This document shows, one piece after another, positions 9,185 through 17,331 of a DNA stretch of 64,000 bases. The DNA is taken from positions 4,836,001 through 4,900,000 of the forward strand of contig NZ_CP150145.1 of the NCBI RefSeq assembly GCF_037963835.1. Reading direction: 5' to 3'. This DNA is from Paenibacillus sp. FSL H8-0332. GTDB lineage: Bacteria > Bacillota > Bacilli > Paenibacillales > Paenibacillaceae. The position numbers and the translations under genes were made by a program. Below the pieces are notes generated by a model. That model worked only from the letters and a program-made list of their open reading frames with translations, made no database searches and was not told the origin of the DNA. How positions within the stretch are numbered: the stretch's first letter is position 1; each line of letters starts with the position of its first letter.

Positions 9185-10963
9185 GTGTTCACCACGGTAC
9201 GTAAATCTACTATTAAAAGCCGCATTATTCTGCTCATGACCGCTTTTGCGCTGTTGATTGCGACACTGCTGTCTTGGTTCAGCTACGAACTGATTACATA
9301 TTATCAGCGCAAAACGACGATCCAGGCGACGGAATTCAACCTCCAGCTCGTCTCGCATATTATTGAACAGGATCTGATTGACCTGACTACGCTGGCGATG
9401 ACCAGCAGCACGAACTCGTCCACGAACACCCTGCTTACCGAATATTTCGGTTCAGTGGAGGCCAGCCCCAAGCAGGCGCTTAATGTGTTCAACGCTATGC
9501 AGGAGGATCTGCGGATCAACCGTTCGTATAGCTATGTACGCCGCCTGATTGCTACGGATAACAGCGGAAAGTTCCTGCAGGTGGAGAATTTCGGCACCTC
9601 CATTCCGCTTACGATCCACAATATCGGTCAAGTGACCGGTCTGACGAATGAGGCTGAGGAGCAGTGGAACCGGGTCATTAAGGACCCGCTCTCCAATTCC
9701 TACGGAATTCCCTTCGTGTTCCCGATCTATGGCCGGGGGGCCACCCGGGTGGGAACCGTCTACCTGCTCGCGAATACCTCCGTCATTACGGACAAGCTGA
9801 AGGGCTATGCCCTGCCGGAGCACTCCCGGCTGCTGCTTACGCTCGGCGATCATCATTATCAGCTAACCGGCGATCAGGTCAAGGCCATTGAGGAACCCTA
9901 TGAGCCGGTAGCCTATACCAGTGACAAGCCTGTCGGCCCCGATACCGAGCTGTCCATGGTGAAAATGCAGGATGATGAGGAAAGCCATATCGTGGTATCG
10001 TATCCGGTACGCAGCGGTGTCATGCTCTCTCAGACCTTATCCAGCGACCAGTTCGCGCCCCGGAGCAATATATGGATTCTCGTCCTGCTCGGCGTCTGTC
10101 TGCTCGTGCTTGTCTTAAGCGCGATCATTACGCTGTATTTGACCCGCACGATCAGCCTTCCGGTGGAGAAGCTGAAGAAGCGCATGGACAAGATTGCCCA
10201 GGGCAACTTCCTGCTGGACCGCAATATTGAATGGAACAGCGAGCTGGGCGATGTCGGCCGGGGCATTAACCGCCTGTCCCAGGATATCGTAGCCCTCATG
10301 GACAGCCGGCTCGCGGACGAGAAGCAGAAGCAGGAGCTGGAATACCGGATGCTCCAGAACCAGATTAATCCGCACTTCCTGTACAATACCCTGAATTCGA
10401 TCAAATGGATGGCTACGATCCAGAACGCCACCGGCATTGCGGAGATGACGACCTCCCTGTCCCGGCTGCTCCGCAGCATTGCCAAGGACAACCGGCGGCT
10501 GATGCCGCTGAAGGATGAGCTGAGCCTGCTGGAGGATTATTTCCTGATTCAGAAATACCGGTACGGCAGCACGGTTACCATGATCACAGAGATTGAAGAG
10601 GAAGCGCTGCTTGGCGGGCTTATTCCGCGCTTCACGCTCCAGCCCCTGGTGGAGAATGCGATCTTCCACGGCATCGAGCCCAAGGGCAGAGGTGATATTG
10701 TTGTCCGGGTCACGAAGAGCGGATTCACGGATCTGCTCATCACGATCGAGGACAATGGGGTCGGAATGACGGCGGAGCAGATTGCCACCATTCTAACCGT
10801 TCCCGGGGACGAAGCTACGGGGATGCTGGAGAATATCGGGCTGCGCAGTGTGAACGAACGGCTGCAGCTCGCTTTTGGCGGGGAGTACGGCTTGTCCATT
10901 GAGAGCGAGGTCGGCCGCTACACCACGATGAAGCTGCTGCTGCCCTTCCGGCAGAGAGAATAG
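9185..10963 (+). CDS. Sensor histidine kinase, YesM family
   Basis: This 592-residue membrane kinase should sense extracellular sugar and phosphorylate the regulator encoded at 11058. A membrane segment near residues 12-35 is followed by an extracellular region of about 260 residues. A second membrane segment (WILVLLGVCLLVLVL) leads to a HAMP linker. The His_kinase box NQINPHFLYNTLNSIKW carries the phospho-acceptor His, and an HATPase domain follows (ENAIFHGIEPKGRG, DNGVGM). The start is uncertain: GTG at 9185 overlaps the only good Shine-Dalgarno (AAGGAG), and the ATG at 9177 is out of frame and opens only a 20-residue peptide. An in-frame TAG at 9164 limits the 5' end, so the protein must begin between 9167 and the first membrane segment. 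Confidence 0.9.
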   Translation: MFTTVRKSTIKSRIILLMTAFALLIATLLSWFSYELITYYQRKTTIQATEFNLQLVSHIIEQDLIDLTTLAMTSSTNSSTNTLLTEYFGSVEASPKQALNVFNAMQEDLRINRSYSYVRRLIATDNSGKFLQVENFGTSIPLTIHNIGQVTGLTNEAEEQWNRVIKDPLSNSYGIPFVFPIYGRGATRVGTVYLLANTSVITDKLKGYALPEHSRLLLTLGDHHYQLTGDQVKAIEEPYEPVAYTSDKPVGPDTELSMVKMQDDEESHIVVSYPVRSGVMLSQTLSSDQFAPRSNIWILVLLGVCLLVLVLSAIITLYLTRTISLPVEKLKKRMDKIAQGNFLLDRNIEWNSELGDVGRGINRLSQDIVALMDSRLADEKQKQELEYRMLQNQINPHFLYNTLNSIKWMATIQNATGIAEMTTSLSRLLRSIAKDNRRLMPLKDELSLLEDYFLIQKYRYGSTVTMITEIEEEALLGGLIPRFTLQPLVENAIFHGIEPKGRGDIVVRVTKSGFTDLLITIEDNGVGMTAEQIATILTVPGDEATGMLENIGLRSVNERLQLAFGGEYGLSIESEVGRYTTMKLLLPFRQRE

Positions 10964-10973
10964 CTAAGAATCC

Positions 10974-11030
10974 CCCACAAAGTGAGGCCTTAGCTTCGAT
11001 GAGTACTCAGGTACTTTGCGGGGACCCCAA
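10974..11030 (+). repeat. Dispersed imperfect palindrome, copy 1
   Basis: CCCCACAAAGT at the left end pairs with ACTTTGCGGGG at the right end (10 of 11 positions), enclosing about 30 nt with the core GCTTCGATGAGTACTCAGG. A close copy lies at 25437 and a decayed inverted copy at 7438. It sits between the kinase and regulator genes, so its transcript would form a long stem inside the two-gene mRNA. Confidence 0.6.
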
Positions 11031-11057
11031 AACAATAGCATACTGAGCAAGGATGTG

Positions 11058-12686
11058 ATGAGCTTGATCAAATTATTAATCGCAGATGATGAAGCCCTGG
11101 TCTGCATCGGACTCCAGTCCATGCTGAAATGGGAGCAATATAATATTGAAATTGTCGGCATCGCCCACAACGGCGCGCAGGAGGAAGAGATGATCGACAC
11201 CCTCCGCCCGGACATCGTGATCAGCGATATCAAAATGCCGATTAAAAGCGGCCTCGAGGTCGCCGGCTCGGTCCGCCGCAAGTACGGGCGGCTTCCGCTG
11301 TTCATCATGCTGACCAGCTACGAGGAATTCCAGTATGCGCGCGGAGCGATTGAGGTCCAGGCCACCGATTACCTGGTGAAGCTGGAGCTGACCCCGGAGG
11401 CGTTGGCCGAATCGATCCGCCGGGCCATTAGTATCCTGGAGGAGTACCAAACCATGGAGAGCTATCCGAAGCTGGTCCACCGCGGCAATCTCCAGGCCCA
11501 GCGCGATAAATTCTTCGTCCGGCTGTTCAACAATCTGTTCGAGAACAAGAACCAGTATCTCCTGCAAAAGGAGGATCTGGAGGTGGACCTCTCCGCGCCG
11601 GCCTATCTGGTCTGTACCTGCCGCATTCTCGGGCCGGACACCGTCCCGCCGCGCGGGGATAAGCTGGTGGCCTTATGCTCAAGCACTGTACAGATGGCGA
11701 AGGATACGCTCTCGTCGCTCAGCGCCTGTTATGTAACCAGTCTGGATCTGCGCAACTTCGCGCTGACCTTGCCTGTGCCGGGCCCGGACCCGCAGCTCTG
11801 GATGCCTGACATCCAGAAGCTGCTGGCGGACATGGCCTCCGTGCTGCATAATTACTTCAATGTGACCATTATCGGGGCGATTGGCTTCGCGGCGGAAGAT
11901 CCTTATCTGCTGCAGGGGAGCTATCTCGCTGCCCGGAAGGCACTGCCCGCCGCTGTGAAGGAACGCTCCTTCGTCTTCTTCACGGAAGGCGAAGCCCCCC
12001 TGCAGGAGCATCTGCTGTTTGATTTCTCGGAATCGCGGCTGGAGATCCGCAGAGCTTTTGAAGAAATGGATACCCGCGCCTTGCACAGCATCATCTCCCG
12101 GATGATCGAGATCTTCGACGGACGGGCCGATCTGCTCGTTCCCGCCACCGATGCCGCCTGCAATATTCTGTATATGGCGACCTCCCTGCTCGCGGACGGG
12201 GAGAACATGGTGGAGCAGATCTTCGAGCAGGAGCCGGAGGGCTACCGGGCGATCTACCAGATGCATACGATTGAGGAGATTACCGGCTGGCTCGTCCAGT
12301 TCCGGGACGGCTGTGTCCGAATGCTTGCCACCCGCAGACAGAGCTATAAGGAGCAGGTGGTGAAGAACGTCCAGGAGTATATCAAAAGAAATCTCGGCAC
12401 CAAGCTCTCGCTCCATCAGGTGGCGGATGTGTTCAACTTCAGCCCCAACTATCTGAGCCACCTGTTCTCCAAGGTCGCCGGGGTGAACTATGTCGAGTAT
12501 ATCACAGAGACCAAAATCACCGCCGCCAAGGAAATGATGGTCCGCGGCGAAGGCCGGATCTACGAAATCTCCCAGAAGCTCGGCTATGAGAGCGCCTTCT
12601 ATTTCAGCAAGGTGTTCAAGAAAGTCACCGGGCTCTCTCCCCGGGATTATATACAGCAGATTGATGGGAATACGGGAGGAAATTAA
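11058..12686 (+). CDS. AraC-type response regulator, YesN family
   Basis: This 542-residue regulator is the partner of the kinase encoded at 9185. I chose the ATG at 11058 (MSLIKLLIADDE) with AAGGA 5-7 nt upstream. The N-terminal receiver domain (residues 3-120) has the acidic pair D10/D11, phospho-acceptor D57 in VISDIKMP, and a Lys in DYLVKLE. A long middle region of about 280 residues follows. The C-terminal AraC double helix-turn-helix is seen as NLGTKLSLHQVADVFNFSPN and SQKLGYESAFYFSKVFKKVTG. It probably activates the divergent sugar ABC genes through the 21-bp-spaced repeats at 9061. Confidence 0.92.
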   Translation: MSLIKLLIADDEALVCIGLQSMLKWEQYNIEIVGIAHNGAQEEEMIDTLRPDIVISDIKMPIKSGLEVAGSVRRKYGRLPLFIMLTSYEEFQYARGAIEVQATDYLVKLELTPEALAESIRRAISILEEYQTMESYPKLVHRGNLQAQRDKFFVRLFNNLFENKNQYLLQKEDLEVDLSAPAYLVCTCRILGPDTVPPRGDKLVALCSSTVQMAKDTLSSLSACYVTSLDLRNFALTLPVPGPDPQLWMPDIQKLLADMASVLHNYFNVTIIGAIGFAAEDPYLLQGSYLAARKALPAAVKERSFVFFTEGEAPLQEHLLFDFSESRLEIRRAFEEMDTRALHSIISRMIEIFDGRADLLVPATDAACNILYMATSLLADGENMVEQIFEQEPEGYRAIYQMHTIEEITGWLVQFRDGCVRMLATRRQSYKEQVVKNVQEYIKRNLGTKLSLHQVADVFNFSPNYLSHLFSKVAGVNYVEYITETKITAAKEMMVRGEGRIYEISQKLGYESAFYFSKVFKKVTGLSPRDYIQQIDGNTGGN

Positions 12687-12713
12687 ACGAAGGACGAAAG
12701 GAAGAAAATTCAA

Positions 12714-13241
12714 ATGAACAAAGGGCAAATCGTATTTCTAAACGGAGTGACCAGCTCCGGCAAAACCTCAATAGTTGAAGCGATACAGTCGAGATCGCCG
12801 GAATTTTTTTATGTGGTAGCCAATGATCTTTTCGAAGAAACGATCGGGGAGCGTTACCTGCGTGAAGATTACTGGAAGTATCTTAGTGAAGCTATTATCA
12901 TGATGTATCATACCGCCAAATTATTCTCGGATCATGGCAAGCATGTGCTGATTGACGGCATCCTGGTGGAGCGGCCCGGACTTACGCCTCATTATGAGAA
13001 GGTGAAGGATATTTTCGCCGGCTATCCGTTAACTGTGGTAGAAGTATTCTGTCCCTTGGACATCTGCCGCCAGCGCAATCTTGCCCGTGAACACAGAGGT
13101 GAAGGCCAGTCGGAGGAGCAGCACAAGCTGATGGCCCGTGACATCGAATATGGCTTTAAGGTGAACACGCATGAGAACACTTCTGAAGAGTGCGCAGATC
13201 TGATTGTGGGGCATTTATTCGGTGAGCGTACCGCAGAATGA
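12714..13241 (+). CDS. Chloramphenicol phosphotransferase-like (CPT family) P-loop kinase
   Basis: This 175-residue protein has a P-loop GVTSSGKTS at residues 11-19 and the overall pattern of the CPT family (NDLFEETIG, DGILVERPG, VVEVFCPLDICRQRNLARE). Family members phosphorylate chloramphenicol or small hydroxylated compounds, but most genomic copies are uncharacterised, so resistance should not be assumed. It starts 28 nt after the regulator stop and may ride on the same transcript, which ends at the terminator at 13281. Confidence 0.8.
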   Translation: MNKGQIVFLNGVTSSGKTSIVEAIQSRSPEFFYVVANDLFEETIGERYLREDYWKYLSEAIIMMYHTAKLFSDHGKHVLIDGILVERPGLTPHYEKVKDIFAGYPLTVVEVFCPLDICRQRNLAREHRGEGQSEEQHKLMARDIEYGFKVNTHENTSEECADLIVGHLFGERTAE

Positions 13242-13280
13242 TAGGGATAAGATAACGTAATAATGTGGAAAAGTGGACAG

Positions 13281-13307
13281 GGCTGCCGGTATAGGCAGCC
13301 TTTTTTT
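13281..13307 (+). terminator. Rho-independent terminator after the CPT gene
   Basis: GGCTGCC at 13281-13287 pairs with GGCAGCC at 13294-13300 around a 6-nt loop, followed by seven T residues. Confidence 0.9.
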
Positions 13308-13429
13308 ATTTGCGTACAAACGGAATAATAAGCTGAGGCCTAGCTGTTTCCGAAGAACAAGAGCTGAACAACAAAGCAAAGCCCGCTTCGAGCTTGTTCC
13401 AAACTCCTCTTAAGCTTAATCGGCATCTG

Positions 13430-13612
13430 GCGGACTCAGATGACGCTATAATGCGAAAAAACCAACTTTTCTTGTATTTGCGGACTCAGGAGCGCTTATG
13501 TTGCCATTTGAAGCTATAAATGAGGAGTAATGGGTTAGTTAACGGCCTCTGAGTCCGCCTAGCCTGCCTAATGGTGTAATTTGGCGCTGATAAGGGCTTT
13601 CAGGTCCGCGAG
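13430..13612. repeat. Cluster of four CGGACYNAG intergenic repeats
   Basis: Two copies face right, near 13433 (GGCGGACTCAGATGACGCT) and 13482 (GCGGACTCAGGAGCGCTTAT). Two face left, near 13540 (GGCGGACTCAGAGGCCGTT) and 13590 (CGCGGACCTGAAAGCCCTTA), all written 5'-3' on their own strand. They share a core with three copies at 5259-5441. The opposed copies could fold on each other in a transcript. I see no gene in 13308-13747. Confidence 0.55.
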
Positions 13613-13625
13613 AATGGGGCGATCA

Positions 13626-13680
13626 GCTACATCGATACGGCGATACAGCGATATGGCAATACGGCGGTACGGAGATACGT
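13626..13680. repeat. Short GATACGGC-like direct repeats
   Basis: About six imperfect repeats of an 8-9 nt GATACGGC/GATACAGC/AATACGGC word run head to tail. No coding frame or known site explains them. Confidence 0.4.
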
Positions 13681-13747
13681 AGATGGGCGGCGGGGCGGTG
13701 ATCCTGCGTCCAATCCCCTCCCAATGTAAGCGCTCCTCAAAATCTGC

Positions 13748-13776
13748 TTGAAAGAACCTTCAGCTGATGATAAGAT
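13748..13776 (+). promoter_or_regulatory. Sigma-A type promoter for the LacI regulator gene
   Basis: TTGAAA at 13748-13753 and TAAGAT at 13771-13776 are separated by 17 nt. The start codon at 13824 is about 40 nt below the predicted transcription start. Confidence 0.6.
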
Positions 13777-13787
13777 AAATGCGAAGA

Positions 13788-13809
13788 TTTAGTAAATTTA
13801 TTAACTAAA
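13788..13809. promoter_or_regulatory. Palindromic operator, probably autoregulatory
   Basis: TTTAGT at 13788-13793 and ACTAAA at 13804-13809 form an inverted repeat centred just below the -10 element, with 8 of 10 half-site positions symmetric in the longer arms. This is the expected place for a LacI-family repressor to block the 13824-17196 gene pair. Confidence 0.55.
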
Positions 13810-13823
13810 AAGGCGTGATCAGC

Positions 13824-14819
13824 ATGGCAACGATTAAAGACATCGCCCGGGAAGCCGGCGTATCAGCCGCAACCGTATCCAGAGTGCTAAATAACGACCT
13901 GTCCCTGGCTGTCAGCGAGGAGACACGCAGCCGCGTATTCGCCGTGGCCGGGCAGCTGGGCTACAAGCCCTCACGGGTACGGCAGCTGAAGCGGGAGAAT
14001 GAGCTGGGCAGCAAGACCGTCTCGCTTCTGCTCTGGTGTTCACCCGAAGAGGAACGGGACGACCCTTATTATGGCTCCATCCGGCGCGGCGTGGAGCTGC
14101 GCTGTGAGGAGCTGGGCATCCGGCTGGGCCAGACGCTGCGCGGTCACAGTACGCCAGCCCCGCTCCGGCCTGCGGGTGACGGGCTTATCGTAGTCGGCGG
14201 GAGCTTCCAGCCGGGAGAGCTTGCGAAGCTGCACGCGGACGGGGGCACCACGGTGCTTGTCGACCATTACTCGGAGCGCACGGAATATGACTCCGTGCGG
14301 ACACATTTCCGGCAGGCTGTCGATCAGGCACTGGGCCATCTGCTGGAGCTCGGTCACCGCGAGATCGCCTTCATCGGAGGCGGCAGCGAGGAGGAGCGCC
14401 GCAGGCATCATTACACCCGGATTATGCAGAGCCAGGGCTGCTATGATCCGGCGCTGATCCGCACGGGAAGCTGGACTAGTGCTGACGGCTACCGGATGAT
14501 GAGCGAGCTGCTGGCAGGGGTAAAGCGGCCTACGGCCTGCTTCGCCGCCAGTGATCCGCTGGCGGTCGGCGCTCTGCGCGCCCTGCATGATCACGGGATA
14601 CAGGTGCCTGCCGGGATGGCTGTCGTCGGCTTCGATGATATCGAGATGGCGGCCTATGTTCAGCCTCCGCTGACAACGGTCCGCGCCTATCCCGAGCAGA
14701 TGGGCAAAGCTGCGGTTCAGCTGCTCGCCGAGCGGTTCGAAGGACGCGAAGCCCCTTCGCATTCGCTGATCGGCACGAAGCTGATTGTCCGCGAGACCAG
14801 CGGCGGAACAATGGATTAA
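13824..14819 (+). CDS. LacI/GalR family transcriptional regulator
   Basis: This 331-residue regulator has an N-terminal LacI helix-turn-helix and hinge (MATIKDIAREAGVSAATVSR, then VLNND, residues 1-25). A periplasmic-binding-protein-like effector domain follows, seen in GHREIAFIGGG, PTACFAASDPLAVGALRAL, and VVGFDDIEMAAYVQPPLTTV. I prefer the ATG at 13824 over the in-frame GTG at 13815, which sits too close to the AAAGG ribosome site. The gene directly below is a GH36 alpha-galactosidase, 82 nt away, so a galactoside or galactose effector is likely (inference). The palindrome at 13788 is its probable operator. Confidence 0.92.
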   Translation: MATIKDIAREAGVSAATVSRVLNNDLSLAVSEETRSRVFAVAGQLGYKPSRVRQLKRENELGSKTVSLLLWCSPEEERDDPYYGSIRRGVELRCEELGIRLGQTLRGHSTPAPLRPAGDGLIVVGGSFQPGELAKLHADGGTTVLVDHYSERTEYDSVRTHFRQAVDQALGHLLELGHREIAFIGGGSEEERRRHHYTRIMQSQGCYDPALIRTGSWTSADGYRMMSELLAGVKRPTACFAASDPLAVGALRALHDHGIQVPAGMAVVGFDDIEMAAYVQPPLTTVRAYPEQMGKAAVQLLAERFEGREAPSHSLIGTKLIVRETSGGTMD

Positions 14820-14901
14820 CGCAGCCCGGCTGCACAGCAATCTTGATTGCCTTTTCCAAGATATCCGGACCTTATCCCATCACACAAGGAGTGTTAAGAT
14901 T

Positions 14902-17196
14902 ATGAACATTTATGCAGATGAATCGCAAGGGCTGTTTCACCTTCAGTCCAAAGACACCAGCTACATCATCCAACTGGTAGAGGGTTACCCTGCCCATGTC
15001 TACTGGGGCGCACGGCTCCGTCATGATGACAGTCTGGCCGGAGCACTGGAGCTGCGTGAACGCGCCTCCTTCTCACCAACCCCGCTGCCGCAGAAGCCCG
15101 CCCTCTCGCTGGATGCCCTGCCTCAGGAGTATCCGCAGTATGGGACGAGTGATTTCCGACGGCCGGCTTATCAGGTTCAGCTTGCGGACGGCACGCGGAT
15201 CTCAGAGCTGCAATATGCAGGCTATGTAATCACGCCGGGCAAACCGGCACTGGATGGTCTGCCTGCGGTCTATGCAGAGAGCGAAGCAGAAGCGCTCACG
15301 CTTGAGCTCACCCTGAAGGATGACTACGCCGGTCTGACGGTCAGACTGCTCTATACGGTGTTCGCTGACCATCGGGCGATTACCCGCTCTGTGCGCTTCG
15401 AGCATAACGGCGATGCCCCGCTCCGGCTGGAGCAGGCGCTTAGCGCATCGGTGGATTTTGCCGATTCCGCTTATGACACCCTGCATCTTAGCGGCGCATG
15501 GGCCAGAGAACGCCATGTTCAGCGCCATCCGCTTAACCCCGGAGCCGCGCTGTCCCTGGAGAGCCGCCGCGGATCAAGCAGCCATCAGGTCAACCCGTTC
15601 CTCGCACTTCTGCGCCCGGGTGCAGATGAAGACCAGGGTGACGTCTATGGCTTCAGCCTCGTCTACAGCGGCAGCTTCAGCGCTACGGCCGAGGTGGAGC
15701 AGTTCGGACAGACCCGTGTAAGTATCGGGATTAATCCGTTCGACTTCTCCTGGCTGCTGGAGCCGGGCCAATCTTTCCAGACCCCGGAGGCCGTGCTTGT
15801 CTATTCCAGCGAAGGCATCGGCGGCATGTCTCGCACCTATCACCGGCTGTACCGGACCCGGCTCTGCCGCGGTGTTCACCGTGATCAGGCCCGGCCGATT
15901 CTGGTCAACAACTGGGAGGCGACTTACTTCGATTTCGATGCGGACAAAATCGTAACCATCGCCAAAGCAGCAGGCCCGCTCGGCATTGAGCTATTCGTCC
16001 TTGACGACGGCTGGTTCGGCAGACGCGACAAGGATAACAGCTCACTCGGCGACTGGTTCGAGGACCGCCGCAAGCTGCCTGAAGGTCTGGCGGATCTGGC
16101 CGGCCGGGTCAACAAGGAAGGCGTACAGTTCGGTCTATGGGTGGAGCCGGAGATGGTCTCGCCGGACAGTGAGCTATACCGCAAGCACCCGGACTGGTGC
16201 CTGCATGCCGAAGGACGCCGCCGCACGGAAGGCCGCAACCAGCTGATCCTGGATCTCTCCCGCCCGGAGGTATGCGACTATCTGTATGAGACGTTAAGCG
16301 CGGTCTTTTCCAGTGCCCCGATCCGCTATATCAAGTGGGACATGAACCGCAATATGACAGAGATTGCTTCGGTGAAGACCAGCCCTGAGCGGCAAAAAGA
16401 AACCGCCCACCGCTATATGCTCGGCCTGTATAATCTGCTGGAACGCCTGACCTCGCGCTTCCCTGACATTCTGTTCGAGAGCTGCTCCGGCGGCGGCGGC
16501 CGGTTCGATCCGGGCATGCTGTTCTATATGCCGCAGACCTGGACCAGCGACAACACCGATGCGGTTGAGCGTCTGGCGATTCAGTACGGCACAAGCATCG
16601 TCTATCCGGCCAGCAGCATGGGCGCGCATGTATCTGACGTTCCGAACCATCAGGTGGACCGCATTACCTCCCTCGCTACGCGCGGTGATGTGGCAATGAG
16701 CGGTAACTTTGGCTATGAGCTGGACCTCACCAAGTTCACCGAAGCCGAGAAGGACCTGGCCGCCCGGCAGATTGCCCAGTACAAGGAGATCCGCACACTG
16801 GTACAGCAAGGGGATATGTACCGTCTGCTGAGTCCGTTCGAGGGCAGCGGTGAGACCGCCTGGATGTTCGTCAGCGAGGACAAGACCGAAGCCTTCGTGG
16901 CTTACTTCCGCGTACTCGCGAGACCTAATCCGCCGATCTCACGCCTTACGCTCAAGGGGCTGAACCCGGAGCTTGATTACGTAATCGAAACCGGAGCTGC
17001 CGGCAGCAACGAGCATGTCCACGGCGGCGCAGAAGCTTCTGCGGACGCTGGAGGCGACAGCTCTGCTCCGTTCCAGACGGCCTTCGGCGGCACACCGCTC
17101 GGCGGCGACCGCCTGATGCGTATGGGTCTGGTAGTCTCCGACCTGCGCGGAGATTACGCAAGCTGCACTTACCGCCTGAGAGCGGTGCAGCGCTGA
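14902..17196 (+). CDS. GH36 alpha-galactosidase, cytoplasmic
   Basis: This 764-residue enzyme hydrolyses terminal alpha-galactosyl residues of raffinose-family sugars or galactomannan fragments. The start at 14902 (MNIYADESQGLFHLQ) has AAGGAG about 10 nt upstream. The N-terminal beta-sandwich is followed by the TIM barrel. D480 in KWDMNRNMTE is the nucleophile. D550 in TSDNTDA is the acid/base; the 70-residue spacing agrees with characterised GH36 enzymes as I recall them. The SCSGGGGRFD motif is intact. The length and lack of a signal peptide fit the cytoplasmic tetrameric type. It forms a two-gene unit with the LacI regulator and ends at a strong terminator. Confidence 0.95.
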   Translation: MNIYADESQGLFHLQSKDTSYIIQLVEGYPAHVYWGARLRHDDSLAGALELRERASFSPTPLPQKPALSLDALPQEYPQYGTSDFRRPAYQVQLADGTRISELQYAGYVITPGKPALDGLPAVYAESEAEALTLELTLKDDYAGLTVRLLYTVFADHRAITRSVRFEHNGDAPLRLEQALSASVDFADSAYDTLHLSGAWARERHVQRHPLNPGAALSLESRRGSSSHQVNPFLALLRPGADEDQGDVYGFSLVYSGSFSATAEVEQFGQTRVSIGINPFDFSWLLEPGQSFQTPEAVLVYSSEGIGGMSRTYHRLYRTRLCRGVHRDQARPILVNNWEATYFDFDADKIVTIAKAAGPLGIELFVLDDGWFGRRDKDNSSLGDWFEDRRKLPEGLADLAGRVNKEGVQFGLWVEPEMVSPDSELYRKHPDWCLHAEGRRRTEGRNQLILDLSRPEVCDYLYETLSAVFSSAPIRYIKWDMNRNMTEIASVKTSPERQKETAHRYMLGLYNLLERLTSRFPDILFESCSGGGGRFDPGMLFYMPQTWTSDNTDAVERLAIQYGTSIVYPASSMGAHVSDVPNHQVDRITSLATRGDVAMSGNFGYELDLTKFTEAEKDLAARQIAQYKEIRTLVQQGDMYRLLSPFEGSGETAWMFVSEDKTEAFVAYFRVLARPNPPISRLTLKGLNPELDYVIETGAAGSNEHVHGGAEASADAGGDSSAPFQTAFGGTPLGGDRLMRMGLVVSDLRGDYASCTYRLRAVQR

Positions 17197-17216
17197 TCTA
17201 CAGCTTCAGACATACC

Positions 17217-17257
17217 ACAGGCGTCAGCCTCCTTTTGGAGATTGACGCCTGTTTTTT
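17217..17257 (+). terminator. Terminator after the alpha-galactosidase gene
   Basis: ACAGGCGTCAGCCTCC pairs with GGAGATTGACGCCTGT around TTTT and is followed by a T-run at 17252-17257. Confidence 0.92.
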
Positions 17258-17331
17258 GTGGAGAGATGCAGTCAGGAAGGCGGCTTGCTGCCGGTTCATT
17301 AACTACTTACTACCTGCCTCTCCTCCTACTC

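Noticed and set aside
12714..13241. Chloramphenicol resistance gene
   Set aside because: The P-loop and family pattern fit CPT-like kinases, but chromosomal members are mostly uncharacterised and context gives no link to antibiotic production or resistance.
13626..13680. Iteron-type replication origin
   Set aside because: The GATACGGC words are short and irregular, with no DnaA boxes, AT-rich region or replication gene nearby.
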